From the NCBI RefSeq assembly GCF_003726095.1, contig NZ_CP026031.1, forward strand, positions 1,860,001 to 1,924,000: 64,000 nt of DNA. The letters are read 5' to 3'. Numbering within the stretch: position 1 is the first letter of the stretch; each line of letters opens with the position of its first letter. This stretch comes from Niallia circulans. Lineage in GTDB: Bacteria > Bacillota > Bacilli > Bacillales > Cytobacillaceae. The translations under genes were made by a program, and so were the position numbers. Of this stretch, positions 1 through 8,957 are shown piece after piece. The notes under the pieces were generated by a model. That model had not been told where the DNA came from and made no database searches. It was given only the letters and a program-made list of their open reading frames with translations.

Positions 1-161
1 GGGATAAGCTCGTCTCTTACTTTTCTTATTCCTCTGACAAAGGATGGCAATTGAGGAACAGGGGTAATCTGCTCTTCCTTTTCAATTGATATGACATAAG
101 AAACATCTACGGAATATTCTCCGTTTGCCACTTTAAATATAACAACCTTCTTTTCTTCCAT
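1..161 (-). CDS. CheW-like chemotaxis coupling protein, N-terminal part
   Basis: Partial gene: the first 53 codons are present and it runs off the left edge. It starts at an ATG whose complement is at 159-161, preceded by a GGGGGG ribosome site. The encoded start resembles the CheW domain: a beta strand KVVIFKVANGEYSVDV, then SIEKEEQITPVPQLPSFVRG. CheW couples chemoreceptors to the CheA kinase at the membrane. Canonical CheW has an N-L-R-G motif after the VxG turn; here that stretch reads RKVRDELIP, so it may be a divergent CheW-domain protein. The remainder is outside the window. Confidence 0.7.
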   Translation of the reverse strand, partial: MEEKKVVIFKVANGEYSVDVSYVISIEKEEQITPVPQLPSFVRGIRKVRDELI

Positions 162-270
162 TTATATTCCCCCCAAAGATTCTATTTTACAGTAGTATTT
201 ACCTATACAATATTTTCCTCTGTTTTCTAGATAAATGCAAGTAAAAATAGAAACATTTGTTTGATTTATA

Positions 271-302
271 CTAAAAAGAGTGCTCCCTAAAAAGGAAACA
301 CC
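271..302 (-). terminator. Intrinsic terminator of yqjE
   Basis: On the minus strand an 8-bp stem GTGTTTCC/GGGAGCAC (two G-U pairs) with a TTTTTA loop is followed by TCTTTTTAG. It lies about 20 nt after the yqjE stop codon. Confidence 0.75.
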
Positions 303-320
303 CACAACTCCATCATATAA

Positions 321-1442
321 TTATTGACCTGTTACTTCATCTATTATAGCAAGTACCATTTCAGCTAATTTATTTAATTCTTCGATTGGCATTTTTTCAT
401 TAGTTGTATGAATCTCTTCATAACCTACCGCTAAGTTAACCGTTGGGATACCAAAACCACAGATAACGTTGGCATCACTTCCGCCACCGCTTTGTTGTAG
501 TTCGCAGCTTCTGCCGATTTTTGCTGCCGCTTTTTTCGCTACTTCTACAACATGGTCACCTTCGCCAAATTTAAAGCCTGGATACATAACATCCACTTCG
601 ACAATTGCCTGTCCACCCATTTCACTAGCTGCCGATTCAAATGCTTCCTTCATTTTCGCTACTTGTGCAAGCATTTTATCTTCTACTAATGAACGTGCTT
701 CTGCAAGGATATCTACATGGTCGCAAACGATATTTGTTTGTTTACCACCAGCAAAACTGCCAATATTAGCTGTTGTTTCTTTATCGATACGACCTAGTGG
801 CATTTTTGCGATCGCTTTTGATGCAATAGTAATAGCAGAAACTCCTTTTTCAGGTGCTACGCCAGCATGAGCCGTTTTTCCTAGAATCGTTGCTTTAACT
901 TTTGCTTGTGTTGGTGCTGCCACAACGATATTTCCTACTTTCCCATCACTATCTAGTGCATACCCATATTTTGCTTGGATTAATTTTGGATCAAGTGCTT
1001 TTGCACCTAATAATCCAGATTCTTCTCCAACTGTAATGATAAATTGGATCGTTCCATGAGGAATATTATTTTCTTTGATTACTGTAAGTATTTCAAGCAT
1101 AACAGATAGTCCAGTTTTATCATCTGCGCCGAGTATTGTTGTGCCGTCTGTTACTATGTATCCATCTTTAATGGATGGTTTTACGCCAACGCCTGGTACT
1201 ACTGTATCCATATGTGAGGTAAAGTAAATAGGATCCACGTTCTCTTTCGTTGCAGGAAGCGTACAAATTAAATTTCCTGCACCATGACCAGTAATAGCTG
1301 TAGTATCATCTTCTATCACTTCTAAGCCTAATTCTTCAAATTTCTTTTTTAGTACGATACTGATTTCTTTTTCATATTTTGTTTCCGAATCAATTTGTAC
1401 CAGTTCTAAAAATTGATTTAATAAACGTTCTTGATTGATCAT
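321..1442 (-). CDS. yqjE: M20-family tripeptidase-like metallopeptidase YqjE
   Basis: 373-residue cytoplasmic peptidase of the M20 (PepT/PepD-like) family, closely resembling B. subtilis YqjE along its whole length. Zinc-binding landmarks are visible: SHMDTVVPG near residue 75, LGADDKTG near 105 and the GEESGLLGAKALD acid pair near 140. The central dimerisation insert (KTAHAGVAPEKGVS) and the C-terminal EEIHTTNEK histidine follow. The ATG at 1442 is chosen because GGAGG sits 8 nt upstream; an in-frame TTG at 1457 overlaps that ribosome site and is unlikely to be the start. It is a single transcription unit with its own terminator. The family hydrolyses small peptides; the exact substrate is not known from sequence. 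Confidence 0.93.
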   Translation of the reverse strand: MINQERLLNQFLELVQIDSETKYEKEISIVLKKKFEELGLEVIEDDTTAITGHGAGNLICTLPATKENVDPIYFTSHMDTVVPGVGVKPSIKDGYIVTDGTTILGADDKTGLSVMLEILTVIKENNIPHGTIQFIITVGEESGLLGAKALDPKLIQAKYGYALDSDGKVGNIVVAAPTQAKVKATILGKTAHAGVAPEKGVSAITIASKAIAKMPLGRIDKETTANIGSFAGGKQTNIVCDHVDILAEARSLVEDKMLAQVAKMKEAFESAASEMGGQAIVEVDVMYPGFKFGEGDHVVEVAKKAAAKIGRSCELQQSGGGSDANVICGFGIPTVNLAVGYEEIHTTNEKMPIEELNKLAEMVLAIIDEVTGQ

Positions 1443-1648
1443 TTTTCGTTCCTCCAAAAATTAGTGACATTATTAGTATACGCCTATAAAAAAAGAACAT
1501 CAAATAAAAATAATAAGAGAGGAATCTCATTTTTTCTTATAAATATCGAAAAATTCCCACAAGCAAATATTCCATCTATTTATAGTTGTACCATTCTGTT
1601 ATTCTTAGTAAAATAGACAATAAGAATGGTTAAGACATGGAGGATACT

Positions 1649-1750
1649 ATGAAGAAAAAGAAAAATAGATTACAAAAGATTGTTGTATATTTAATGATCT
1701 TTGTTATGCTTGCATCTACCCTGTTGATTGGAATTGGAATGTTATTTTAA
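1649..1750 (+). CDS. Prli42-like small membrane peptide (stressosome-associated)
   Basis: 33-residue gene preceded by TGGAGG 7 nt upstream of the ATG. It encodes a lysine-rich cytoplasmic start (MKKKKNRLQK) followed by one hydrophobic helix of about 22 residues ending in IGIGMLF. Length, basic start and the IVVYLMIFVMLASTLL helix match the Prli42 peptides that tether the stressosome to the membrane in Listeria and relatives. It is one of few plus-strand genes here and shares a bidirectional terminator with the next gene. Assignment rests on size and pattern only. Confidence 0.7.
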   Translation: MKKKKNRLQKIVVYLMIFVMLASTLLIGIGMLF

Positions 1751-1762
1751 TTTAAGGTTAAG

Positions 1763-1794
1763 AAAGCGAAGAAGGATAAAACTTCTTCGCTTTT
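1763..1794. terminator. Bidirectional terminator
   Basis: Perfect inverted repeat AAAGCGAAGAA / TTCTTCGCTTT with a 9-nt spacer, flanked by A-rich sequence on the left and TTTT on the right. It lies between the convergent Prli42-like and L,D-transpeptidase genes and can serve both. Confidence 0.85.
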
Positions 1795-2299
1795 ATTCAA
1801 TCGCCCCATATTCCTTCGCTAGCTCTTGAAAACTTTTATCTGAATTGGTAATCAACACTTTTGTTCCTAAAGGAATGAAATCATAAATGGATTCCACTGC
1901 CTCATTTTGCATGCGTACACAGCCTTGTGACACGTATTTCCCGATACTTCCTGGATTATTTGTGCCATGAATCCCATACATTCTTCCATCTGTATTATTT
2001 GCATCAAAACCAATCCATCGTGTCCCTAATGGATTTTCCTCATCTCCTCCCATAATATCTTTTTTTCGATAATAGGGATTTGTGGCTTTAACTGTTATCG
2101 TAAATAAACCCTCTGGCGTTAAATCTTCTTTTTTTCCGGTCGAAACACTTATTGTTGTCTGCACTCGATTTTCGTCTATCAAGGTTAATTGATTCGTTTT
2201 TTTATTAATAATTAGAAAAGGATCTCCTGGTAATGGATTTATCCCCAACGGCCATACGGGGGAGATTGTTAAGAGAATAGACAAAACTAGTTTCAACAT
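1793..2299 (-). CDS. L,D-transpeptidase (YkuD domain), YqjB-like
   Basis: 168-residue exported enzyme of the YkuD family, which forms or exchanges L,D cross-links in peptidoglycan. Residues 1-20 form a hydrophobic signal or anchor (MLKLVLSILLTISPVWPLG). The YkuD domain follows, with a histidine in MYGIHGT and the catalytic cysteine in SQGCVRM near residue 132. Unlike YkuD itself it has no LysM domain. An earlier in-frame ATG at 2368 would add 23 charged residues ahead of the signal and has no ribosome site, so the ATG at 2299 is preferred. B. subtilis carries the similar yqjB in the same neighbourhood. Confidence 0.85.
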   Translation of the reverse strand: MLKLVLSILLTISPVWPLGINPLPGDPFLIINKKTNQLTLIDENRVQTTISVSTGKKEDLTPEGLFTITVKATNPYYRKKDIMGGDEENPLGTRWIGFDANNTDGRMYGIHGTNNPGSIGKYVSQGCVRMQNEAVESIYDFIPLGTKVLITNSDKSFQELAKEYGAIE

Positions 2300-2380
2300 C
2301 CAATCACACTCTCTTTTTTTCCTTAGTTTGTGTGATTGTTGTATCTTTATGCGGAATAGAAAGTCCATTTTATCAAAAAG

Positions 2381-2419
2381 AAACAGGTTTCTTCATCTAA
2401 TTGACAAAGAAACCTGTTT
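2381..2419 (-). terminator. Terminator of the artPQR operon
   Basis: AAACAGGTTTCTT pairs with AAGAAACCTGTTT (13 bp) around a 13-nt loop; the minus-strand product runs into TTTCTTTTTG just after the artR stop. Confidence 0.85.
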
Positions 2420-2426
2420 AACATTC

Positions 2427-3149
2427 TTATAGCATTTTCTCCAAAAACTCTTTGGCGCGGTCTGTTTTAGGGTTTGTAAAGAACTCAGCTGGAGGAGCAT
2501 CTTCCACTACCACTCCACCATCTAAGAATAGAACTCTATTTGCCGCTTCTCTGGCAAAGCCCATTTCATGTGTCACAATAAGCATGGTAATTCCAGTGTT
2601 TGCGAGTGACTTCATTACCTCAAGCACTTCTTTAACCATTTCAGGATCCAAAGCTGACGTTGGTTCATCAAATAGGATTACTTCTGGATTCATGGCAAGG
2701 GCACGTGCAATTGCCACCCTTTGCTTTTGTCCGCCTGATAAACGGCTAGGGTATACATGCGCTTTATCGGCAAGCCCCACTTTAGCAAGAAGCTCTTGAC
2801 CCATTTTTTCCGCTTCACTCTTGCTTAGTCCCTTTACTTTGATTGGTGCATATGTCACATTTTGTAAAACCGTTTTATGCGGGAAAAGATGAAAATGTTG
2901 AAATACCATCCCAACGTTTTCTCTTATTCTTTTTATATTTGTATTTTTATCAGTAATATCCGTACCATCAATTATTACTTTTCCTTTTGTAGGTACTTCC
3001 AGTAAGTTAATACAGCGCAGAAAGGTAGACTTTCCTGAGCCAGAAGGACCAATAATCGTTACTACTTCGCCTTTTTCTACTTGCGTATTTATCCCTTTTA
3101 AAACTTGAAGAGAGCCATAAGATTTATGCAAATTTTCAACATTAATCAC
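2427..3149 (-). CDS. artR: Amino-acid ABC transporter ATPase ArtR
   Basis: 240-residue ATP-binding subunit of a polar amino-acid importer, highly similar to ArtR (YqiZ) of B. subtilis and the GlnQ/HisP group. Walker [10 protein letters not shown] is at residues 34-42, the Q-loop in [11 protein letters not shown], the signature [15 protein letters not shown] at about 135-150, Walker [14 protein letters not shown] and the switch histidine in VTHEMGFA. It overlaps the permease gene by 8 nt, as expected for coupled translation. It energises uptake of arginine or a related amino acid at the cytoplasmic face of the membrane. Confidence 0.95.
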   Translation of the reverse strand: MINVENLHKSYGSLQVLKGINTQVEKGEVVTIIGPSGSGKSTFLRCINLLEVPTKGKVIIDGTDITDKNTNIKRIRENVGMVFQHFHLFPHKTVLQNVTYAPIKVKGLSKSEAEKMGQELLAKVGLADKAHVYPSRLSGGQKQRVAIARALAMNPEVILFDEPTSALDPEMVKEVLEVMKSLANTGITMLIVTHEMGFAREAANRVLFLDGGVVVEDAPPAEFFTNPKTDRAKEFLEKML

Positions 3150-3801
3150 TTCTTCTCATTCTCCTTTCAACTGCTTTTGCCAATGTTGTCAGTATCATTA
3201 CTAGAACGTAATAAATAAGGCCGGCAAGAATCATTGGCTCCAAGTATGCATATTTTTCGCCGCCCATTATATAAGCTCTACGCATAATATCTGTAACACC
3301 AATAACAGTAACAACAGCTGACTCTTTTGTTAAGGAAACAGCTTCATTGATTAATGCTGGAAAAATGTTCTTTAAAGCCTGAGGCAAAATTAAATCGAAC
3401 ATTGCTTGCCTAGGGGAAACACCTAACGCCATAGCAGCTTCTTTTTGGCCGCGATCTACTGCTAAAATTCCAGCTCGAATAATTTCTGAAATATAAGCAG
3501 CTGAATTTAAACCAAAGGAAAGAATTGCTGCAATAGCTGGCTCAATTTGGATACCAGTTAATTGTGGTACACCAAAATAGATAATCATTAATTGAAGAAC
3601 AAGGGGCGTTCCTCTAAAAACTGATGTATAAATAGCAGCAATCCAGCTAAGCACTGGCAGCTTACTAAGTTTAAATATCGAAAGTATAATACCTAAAACA
3701 AAACCAATTATTCCTGCCACCACAACAATTTGCAATGTCACAGTGATTCCCTTTAACAAATATGGGAGAGAAGGAATAAATTGTTGGAAATCTAAGCCCA
3801 T
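3142..3801 (-). CDS. artQ: Amino-acid ABC transporter permease ArtQ
   Basis: 219-residue integral membrane subunit of the HisMQ type with about five hydrophobic segments. The EAA coupling loop reads [20 protein letters not shown] at about residues 141-160 and contacts the ATPase encoded immediately downstream. Similarity and gene order artP-artQ-artR match the B. subtilis arginine importer. The ATG at 3801 begins [18 protein letters not shown], a normal start for this family. A stem-loop between artP and artQ probably lowers its expression relative to the binding protein. Confidence 0.94.
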   Translation of the reverse strand: MGLDFQQFIPSLPYLLKGITVTLQIVVVAGIIGFVLGIILSIFKLSKLPVLSWIAAIYTSVFRGTPLVLQLMIIYFGVPQLTGIQIEPAIAAILSFGLNSAAYISEIIRAGILAVDRGQKEAAMALGVSPRQAMFDLILPQALKNIFPALINEAVSLTKESAVVTVIGVTDIMRRAYIMGGEKYAYLEPMILAGLIYYVLVMILTTLAKAVERRMRRSD

Positions 3802-3872
3802 AACTATCTCAATCCTTTCTAAAAAAACGGGGGATGTTTTTATCTATTATATAGCTTAAAAAACAAGAAAAT

Positions 3873-3897
3873 GTTTAGGGCATATTCAGCCCTAAAC
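3873..3897 (-). terminator. Intercistronic attenuating hairpin between artP and artQ
   Basis: Perfect 9-bp stem GTTTAGGGC/GCCCTAAAC with a 7-nt loop, followed on the minus strand by ATTTTCTTGTTTTTT. It sits between the binding-protein gene and its permease, so partial termination would give excess binding protein, as is usual in such operons. Confidence 0.7.
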
Positions 3898-3919
3898 TAT
3901 CCCCCACATATACCTTATC

Positions 3920-4705
3920 TTAGTTACCAAACCATTTTACAACTAACTTATCAATTTCGCCGCTATCTTTCATTTTCTTTAATTCAGCATTGAACTTTTC
4001 TGTTAGGTCACTGCCTTTAGGAAATGCAATAGCCGAACCAGCGTCTTCATTCGCTTCTTTCGCCGGGAAAGATGTTAATGTATCTTCTTTATTTAAATAA
4101 CCTTTTGCAACAACATCCTCAATAATTGCTGCATCAAAACGACCTGCTTTAATTTCTTGAATTAATTGAGGAATACGGTCACGGTTCTCTACTGTAACTT
4201 TTACTGTTTTAGCGATTTCTTTTGCTGCATCTTCTTGAATCGATCCTAGTTGTACTCCAACCTTTTTCCCATCAAGATCTTGAACAGTTTTAATATTGCT
4301 ATCTTTTGTTGTTACAACTAAGTCTTTTGCCGTGAAATAGACATCGCTGAAGTCAACATTTTCTGCTCTTTCCGGTGTTGGAGACATACCAGATAATACC
4401 AAATCCACTTTGCCAGATTGTAAGGCAGAAATTAACCCGCTAAAATCCATATCTTTCACTTGAATTTGGTAACCTAGCTTTTCGCTTAGTGCTTTGGCTA
4501 AATCAATATCAAAACCGATAATCTCATCACTTTTTGCAGTATCGATGTATTCAAATGGTGCATAATCTGCTGATGTTCCCATCACAAGTACTTTTTTATC
4601 AGCCGATTCATTTCCACTGTTTGAACCTTTTTCATCAGTAGAAGCGCCACATGCACTTAAAATGACTACTATAGACAACAGCATTAATGCTAATAATTTT
4701 TTCAT
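3920..4705 (-). CDS. artP: Amino-acid-binding lipoprotein ArtP
   Basis: 261-residue extracellular solute-binding protein (family 3). A lipoprotein signal MKKLLALMLLSIVVILSACG places the acylated cysteine at residue 19. The periplasmic-binding fold follows: FEYIDTAKSDEIIGFDIDLA, LSGMSPTPERAENVDFSD and VGVQLGSIQED are typical ligand-contact stretches of arginine, lysine and histidine binders. GGGGGA lies 9 nt before the ATG. First gene of artP-artQ-artR; an ArgR/AhrC-type operator candidate lies upstream. Confidence 0.94.
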   Translation of the reverse strand: MKKLLALMLLSIVVILSACGASTDEKGSNSGNESADKKVLVMGTSADYAPFEYIDTAKSDEIIGFDIDLAKALSEKLGYQIQVKDMDFSGLISALQSGKVDLVLSGMSPTPERAENVDFSDVYFTAKDLVVTTKDSNIKTVQDLDGKKVGVQLGSIQEDAAKEIAKTVKVTVENRDRIPQLIQEIKAGRFDAAIIEDVVAKGYLNKEDTLTSFPAKEANEDAGSAIAFPKGSDLTEKFNAELKKMKDSGEIDKLVVKWFGN

Positions 4706-4783
4706 CTTAAAATCCCCCTATACATACTTATGCTTTTATTCTCTATTAATATTAGTAGTTTGTTGCAAATTATTAGATAGTCT

Positions 4784-4800
4784 TTCAATTTATATTCATG
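4784..4800 (-). promoter_or_regulatory. Candidate ARG box (AhrC operator) upstream of artP
   Basis: On the minus strand TGAAT-ATAA-ATTGA matches the ARG-box pattern TGAAT-N4-ATTCA with one mismatch. It lies about 80 nt before artP and overlaps the spacer of a possible TTGCAT-N18-TATCTA promoter. AhrC is encoded in this window, so arginine control of artPQR is plausible. The remaining 4801-4999 is AT-rich with nothing I can name. Confidence 0.4.
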
Positions 4801-4999
4801 CAACAATATGAATTTTAACACATGCTAATAATTATTCAATATAATTTATACAAATTCATCAAATGAAATACTATTCTGAAAAAATGTAATTTTCAAATAA
4901 ATAATAAAGTTGGATAATTTCATGTCGCTAATTTTATCTAGTACACGTTTTTTAATCTTTTTTCTTGCTGCAAAAAGCATTGCCAACTTCTATTTCCAT

Positions 5000-5043
5000 A
5001 AAAAAACACCCTGAAAGCCAAATTTACTTTAACTTTCAAGGTG
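5000..5043 (-). terminator. Terminator of brxB
   Basis: Minus-strand CACCTTGAAAG pairs with CTTTCAGGGTG and is followed by TTTTTTTATGG, starting about 25 nt after the brxB stop. Confidence 0.85.
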
Positions 5044-5068
5044 CAATATTATCATCAATAAAGCAAGC

Positions 5069-5509
5069 TTACTTTACTTCTGTGCAATATTCTTCGAATG
5101 CATTTTGTAGTTTTTCTACCACTTGCATAGGATCATGACCTTCAATTTCATGGCGTTCTACCATTTTAACAAGCTCACCATCTTTCATTAATGCAAAAGA
5201 CGGAGAGGAAGGAGGAAAACCTGTAAAATATGAACGGGCTTGTTCTGTTGCTTCCTTATCTTGTCCTGCAAATACAGTTACTAATTGATCTGGCCTTTTT
5301 TTATAATGTAAAGAGTAACCTGCAGCTGGTCTTGCAATTCCACCTGCACATCCACATACAGAATTAACCATCACTAAAGTGGTACCTTTTTGGGATAATG
5401 CTTCATCTACAGCTTCTTTTGTTGTAAGTTCTTCGTAACCAGCCTCTACTATTTCTTGGCGTGCTTGACGGACAACATCATTCATGAATAAATTAAAATC
5501 AATATTCAT
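5069..5509 (-). CDS. brxB: Bacilliredoxin BrxB (YqiW)
   Basis: 146-residue thiol-disulfide protein of the BrxA/BrxB (DUF1094) family, nearly collinear with B. subtilis YqiW. The defining C-G-C active site is in NSVCGCAGG, with Cys52 and Cys54; the first cysteine takes bacillithiol from S-bacillithiolated proteins during recovery from oxidative stress. [16 protein letters not shown] and [13 protein letters not shown] are family hallmarks. Monocistronic, with its own ribosome site (AAAGGAG) and terminator. Cytoplasmic; no signal sequence. Confidence 0.95.
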   Translation of the reverse strand: MNIDFNLFMNDVVRQARQEIVEAGYEELTTKEAVDEALSQKGTTLVMVNSVCGCAGGIARPAAGYSLHYKKRPDQLVTVFAGQDKEATEQARSYFTGFPPSSPSFALMKDGELVKMVERHEIEGHDPMQVVEKLQNAFEEYCTEVK

Positions 5510-5611
5510 CGTTTCGCTCCTTTTATGAAATATCTTCTTTTTACATTATTATAAAAAAAGTATTCATTTTCAATTTATTTGATTGCAAAACTTCTTTATT
5601 CATTACAGTCT

Positions 5612-6865
5612 TTAATATATTGGTGTTGTTTCCTCTGACGTTGTCTCTAATATTTCCTTGATTCTCTGAAGGAATCTTCCGCATATAAGACCATCTAATA
5701 CACGGTGATCAAGAGACATGCATAAATTCACCATATCAGAGATCGCAATCATATTATCTTTAATAACTGGTCTCTTCACGATTGATTCCACTTGAAGAAT
5801 CGCTGCTTGAGGATGATTGATAATTCCCATTGACTGAATGGAGCCAAATGATCCGGTATTATTAACAGTAAATGTGCCGCCTTGCATTTCATCAACTGTA
5901 AGCTTGCCTGTTCTCGCTTTGTTTGCAAGTTCTGTAATCTCTCTAGCAATTCCTTTTATCGACTTTTCATCCGCATTTTTGATGACTGGGACAAACAGTG
6001 CATTTTCTGTCGCAACAGCAATGGAGATATTAATCTCTTTTTTCTGGATAATTTTATCGCCTGCCCAAGTCGAATTAATTTGCGGAAATTCTTTTAATGC
6101 ACGCGCAACGGCTTTAACAAAGAAAGCAAAGAATGTTAAGTTATAGCCTTCTTCTTTTTTAAAGGAGTCTTTCACTTTATTTCTGTATTGAACCAGTTTG
6201 GTAACATCCACTTCGATCATTGTCCAGGCATGAGGAATCTCATGTTTACTCTTTACCATATTGTTAGCAATTGCTTTTCTTAATCCCGTAATTGGAAACT
6301 CCTTATCCCCTGCACTTGTTGGCACATTATGTACGATTGTTTCTCGTTGAGGAGCATGTTCAACTATTCCATTAACAGAACTTTTTTCTTCTGTTTTAAC
6401 TTGGGGAATTCCTTCTTGGATTGCCTTTTGAACATCTTTTCTAGTAATTCTTCCCCCTGCACCTGTTCCAGTTAAAAGCGTTAAGTCAATTCCCGCTTCT
6501 TGAGAAAGGCGTAAAACAGCTGGTGAATATCTTGCCTTTTGACTTGTAGCAGCATCAGCTAAAGGTGCTTCAGTTTTTTCTTTCGATTCCGCTTTTACTT
6601 CTTTCTCTACCTGCGTATCGTCCCCTTCTACTTCAATGGTACAAATTACTTCCCCTACTTCAAGTGTTTGCCCCTCTTCTGCAAGAAGTTCTTTAATGGT
6701 TCCCGAAAAAGAAGATGGAATTTCTGCATTTACTTTATCTGTCATTACTTCTGCAAGAGGATCGTATTTATTTACGACATCCCCTACAGCAACAATCCAA
6801 TTACTAATTGTTCCTTCTGTTACACTTTCTCCTAGTTTAGGCATTGTTATCTTTTCAATCGGCAT
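5612..6865 (-). CDS. bkdB: Branched-chain 2-oxo acid dehydrogenase E2 (dihydrolipoyl acyltransferase)
   Basis: 417-residue E2 core of the branched-chain 2-oxo acid dehydrogenase. An N-terminal lipoyl domain carries the lipoyl lysine in EVMTDKVNAE (about residue 44). A linker follows, then the E1/E3-binding domain RYSPAVLRLSQEAGIDL at about 112-145 with GTGAGGRITRKDV, and the acyltransferase domain ending in the catalytic SLDHRVLDG. It moves isobutyryl, isovaleryl and 2-methylbutyryl groups to CoA, providing primers for branched fatty acids. Last gene of the bkd operon, 25 nt after bkdAB. No clear terminator is visible before brxB. Confidence 0.93.
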   Translation of the reverse strand: MPIEKITMPKLGESVTEGTISNWIVAVGDVVNKYDPLAEVMTDKVNAEIPSSFSGTIKELLAEEGQTLEVGEVICTIEVEGDDTQVEKEVKAESKEKTEAPLADAATSQKARYSPAVLRLSQEAGIDLTLLTGTGAGGRITRKDVQKAIQEGIPQVKTEEKSSVNGIVEHAPQRETIVHNVPTSAGDKEFPITGLRKAIANNMVKSKHEIPHAWTMIEVDVTKLVQYRNKVKDSFKKEEGYNLTFFAFFVKAVARALKEFPQINSTWAGDKIIQKKEINISIAVATENALFVPVIKNADEKSIKGIAREITELANKARTGKLTVDEMQGGTFTVNNTGSFGSIQSMGIINHPQAAILQVESIVKRPVIKDNMIAISDMVNLCMSLDHRVLDGLICGRFLQRIKEILETTSEETTPIY

Positions 6866-6890
6866 TCTTTTTCCCTCCTTGTTGTACGAC

Positions 6891-7874
6891 TTAAAATTCT
6901 GCGAGCTTGCGCATTTCTGTTTCGACTTTTTCTGGTGTTACCAAGAAGAATTTTTCCATTGTTGGTGCATATGGCATTGCCGGAACATCTTCAGCCGCTA
7001 GACGCATAATTGGTGCATCTAAATCAAATAAGCAGTTTTCTGCAATAATTGCTGCAACTTCACTAATAACACTACCTTCTTTGTTATCCTCTGTTACTAG
7101 CAGAACCTTTCCTGTCTTAGAAGCGGCTTCAATAATAGCCTCTTTATCGAGTGGATAAACTGTTCGCAAATCTAAAATATGTGCAGAAATGCCATCCTCT
7201 GCTAACTTTTCAGCAGCCTGCAAGGCAAAATGGACACATAAACCATATGTGATGACTGTTATATCTTCGCCCTCACGCTTTACATCTGCTTTACCAATTG
7301 GTAACACATAATCTTCTTCTGGAACAAAACCTTTAATTAATCGATAAGCACGCTTATGTTCAAAGAATAATACCGGATCAGGGTCTTGAATTGCCGCTTT
7401 TAACAAGCCTTTGACATCATATGGTGTAGAAGGCATAACAATTTTTAGTCCTGGTGTATTAGCAAACATAGCTTCTACAGATTGAGAATGATAAAGCGCA
7501 CCATGAATACCTCCTCCATATGGAGCACGAATAACAATTGGACAAGTCCAGTCATTGTTAGATCGATATCTTATTTTTGCTGCTTCTGAAACAATTTGAT
7601 TGACAGCAGGCATTATAAAATCAGCAAATTGCATTTCGGCAATTGGTTTTAAGCCATACATTGCAGCTCCTATTCCTACCCCAGCTATTGCCGACTCCGC
7701 TAAAGGTGCATCTATTACTCGCTCTGCTCCAAATTGATCATACAGACCTGTTGTCGCTTTAAAAACTCCACCTTTTACTCCTACATCTTCTCCAAGAATA
7801 AATACTTTGTCATCCTTCTCCATTTCTTCCCGAATGGCTTGAGTTACTGCATCTATATAGGATATTACTGGCAT
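6891..7874 (-). CDS. bkdAB: Branched-chain 2-oxo acid dehydrogenase E1 beta
   Basis: 327-residue beta subunit of the thiamine-diphosphate-dependent E1 decarboxylase. The N-terminal FILGEDVGVKGGVFKATTGL and the FADFIMPAVNQIVSEAAK stretch are typical of BkdAB and PdhB proteins. RAPYGGGIHGALYHSQSVEA and the C-terminal transketolase domain (VLLVTEDN) complete the fold. It pairs with the alpha subunit encoded 15 nt upstream. The same fold serves pyruvate dehydrogenase; buk, lpdV and bkdR in the same operon make the branched-chain assignment firm. Confidence 0.94.
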   Translation of the reverse strand: MPVISYIDAVTQAIREEMEKDDKVFILGEDVGVKGGVFKATTGLYDQFGAERVIDAPLAESAIAGVGIGAAMYGLKPIAEMQFADFIMPAVNQIVSEAAKIRYRSNNDWTCPIVIRAPYGGGIHGALYHSQSVEAMFANTPGLKIVMPSTPYDVKGLLKAAIQDPDPVLFFEHKRAYRLIKGFVPEEDYVLPIGKADVKREGEDITVITYGLCVHFALQAAEKLAEDGISAHILDLRTVYPLDKEAIIEAASKTGKVLLVTEDNKEGSVISEVAAIIAENCLFDLDAPIMRLAAEDVPAMPYAPTMEKFFLVTPEKVETEMRKLAEF

Positions 7875-7889
7875 CTTTCTGTTTCCCCC

Positions 7890-8888
7890 TTAATTCCCGT
7901 ATACATATTTCAATGTATCTTCTGGTTGTGCATATGGTGCTTTTTCTGCATAATCCGTTGCTTCATTGATCACATCTGCCAATTTCTTATTTAACTCTTG
8001 ATCCATTTCTTCAGTTAGTATTCCTGTAGAAAGCAAATACGCTTTAAAAGTGAATAATGGATCTTTTGCTTTAGCTTCTGTGACTTCTTCGCGCGCACGA
8101 TAGCTGCTGTCGTCATCGTCAGAAGAATGAGGAGTTAAACGATAAGAAATCGTTTCAATTAAAGTCGGCCCTTCGCCTCTTCTTGCTCTATCAACCGCCT
8201 CTTTCGTCACTCGATACACTTCAATTGGATCATTTCCATCTACAGTGTATCCCGGCATGCCATAACCAATTGCACGGTCAGAAACATTTGCACATCCTAA
8301 TTGCTTTTCAATTGGAACGGAAATCGCATATTTATTATTTTCACAAAGAAAAATAACAGGCAGCTTATGCACACCAGCGAAGTTGGCCCCTTCATGGAAG
8401 TCTCCCTGATTAGAAGAACCCTCTCCAAAGCTGACAAAGGTTACGAAATCCTTCTTTTCTATCTTCCCAGCTAAAGCAACTCCCACTGCATGAGGTACTT
8501 GAGTCGTTACTGGTGATGAACCTGTAACAATTCTATTTTTCTTCTGCCCAAAATGTCCTGGCATTTGTCTTCCGCCTGAGTTTGGGTCTTCTGCTTTCGC
8601 AAAGCCCGATAACATTATTTCCTTCGGTGTCATGCCAAAGGTTAATACAACACCCAGATCACGATAATATGGAAGCATGTAATCCTTTTCCCGATCGAAG
8701 GCAAATGCTGCTCCTACCTGGGCTGCTTCTTGCCCTTGACAAGAGATAACAAAAGGAATTTTTCCTGCTCTATTTAGTAACCACATTCTTTCATCAATTC
8801 TTCTGGCGAGGAGCATCTGCTCATACATTTCTAATACTTGATCATCCGTTAATCCCGCCTCTAAATGGCGATTATGAACCATTGTCAT
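7890..8888 (-). CDS. bkdAA: Branched-chain 2-oxo acid dehydrogenase E1 alpha
   Basis: 332-residue alpha subunit of E1, which decarboxylates the 2-oxo acids of valine, leucine and isoleucine. The ThDP motif is GEGSSNQGDFHEGANFAGVH followed by CENNKYA. The phosphorylation-loop region RLTPHSSDDDDSSYR is as in BkdAA. I place the start at the ATG at 8888 because an ideal AGGAGG lies 8 nt before it; an in-frame ATG at 8912 with a GGGGGA site is the alternative and would add 8 residues. It directly follows lpdV in the operon. Confidence 0.93.
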   Translation of the reverse strand: MTMVHNRHLEAGLTDDQVLEMYEQMLLARRIDERMWLLNRAGKIPFVISCQGQEAAQVGAAFAFDREKDYMLPYYRDLGVVLTFGMTPKEIMLSGFAKAEDPNSGGRQMPGHFGQKKNRIVTGSSPVTTQVPHAVGVALAGKIEKKDFVTFVSFGEGSSNQGDFHEGANFAGVHKLPVIFLCENNKYAISVPIEKQLGCANVSDRAIGYGMPGYTVDGNDPIEVYRVTKEAVDRARRGEGPTLIETISYRLTPHSSDDDDSSYRAREEVTEAKAKDPLFTFKAYLLSTGILTEEMDQELNKKLADVINEATDYAEKAPYAQPEDTLKYVYGN

Positions 8889-8957
8889 ACTATTACCTCC
8901 TAATTGATTCATGTTTGTTCCCCCTATTTAGCTAGACATTATTTTTTGATTTCTTTA

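Noticed and set aside
4860..5000. T-box or other riboswitch before artP or brxB
   Set aside because: No T-box core sequence or specifier stem; only simple terminators were found.
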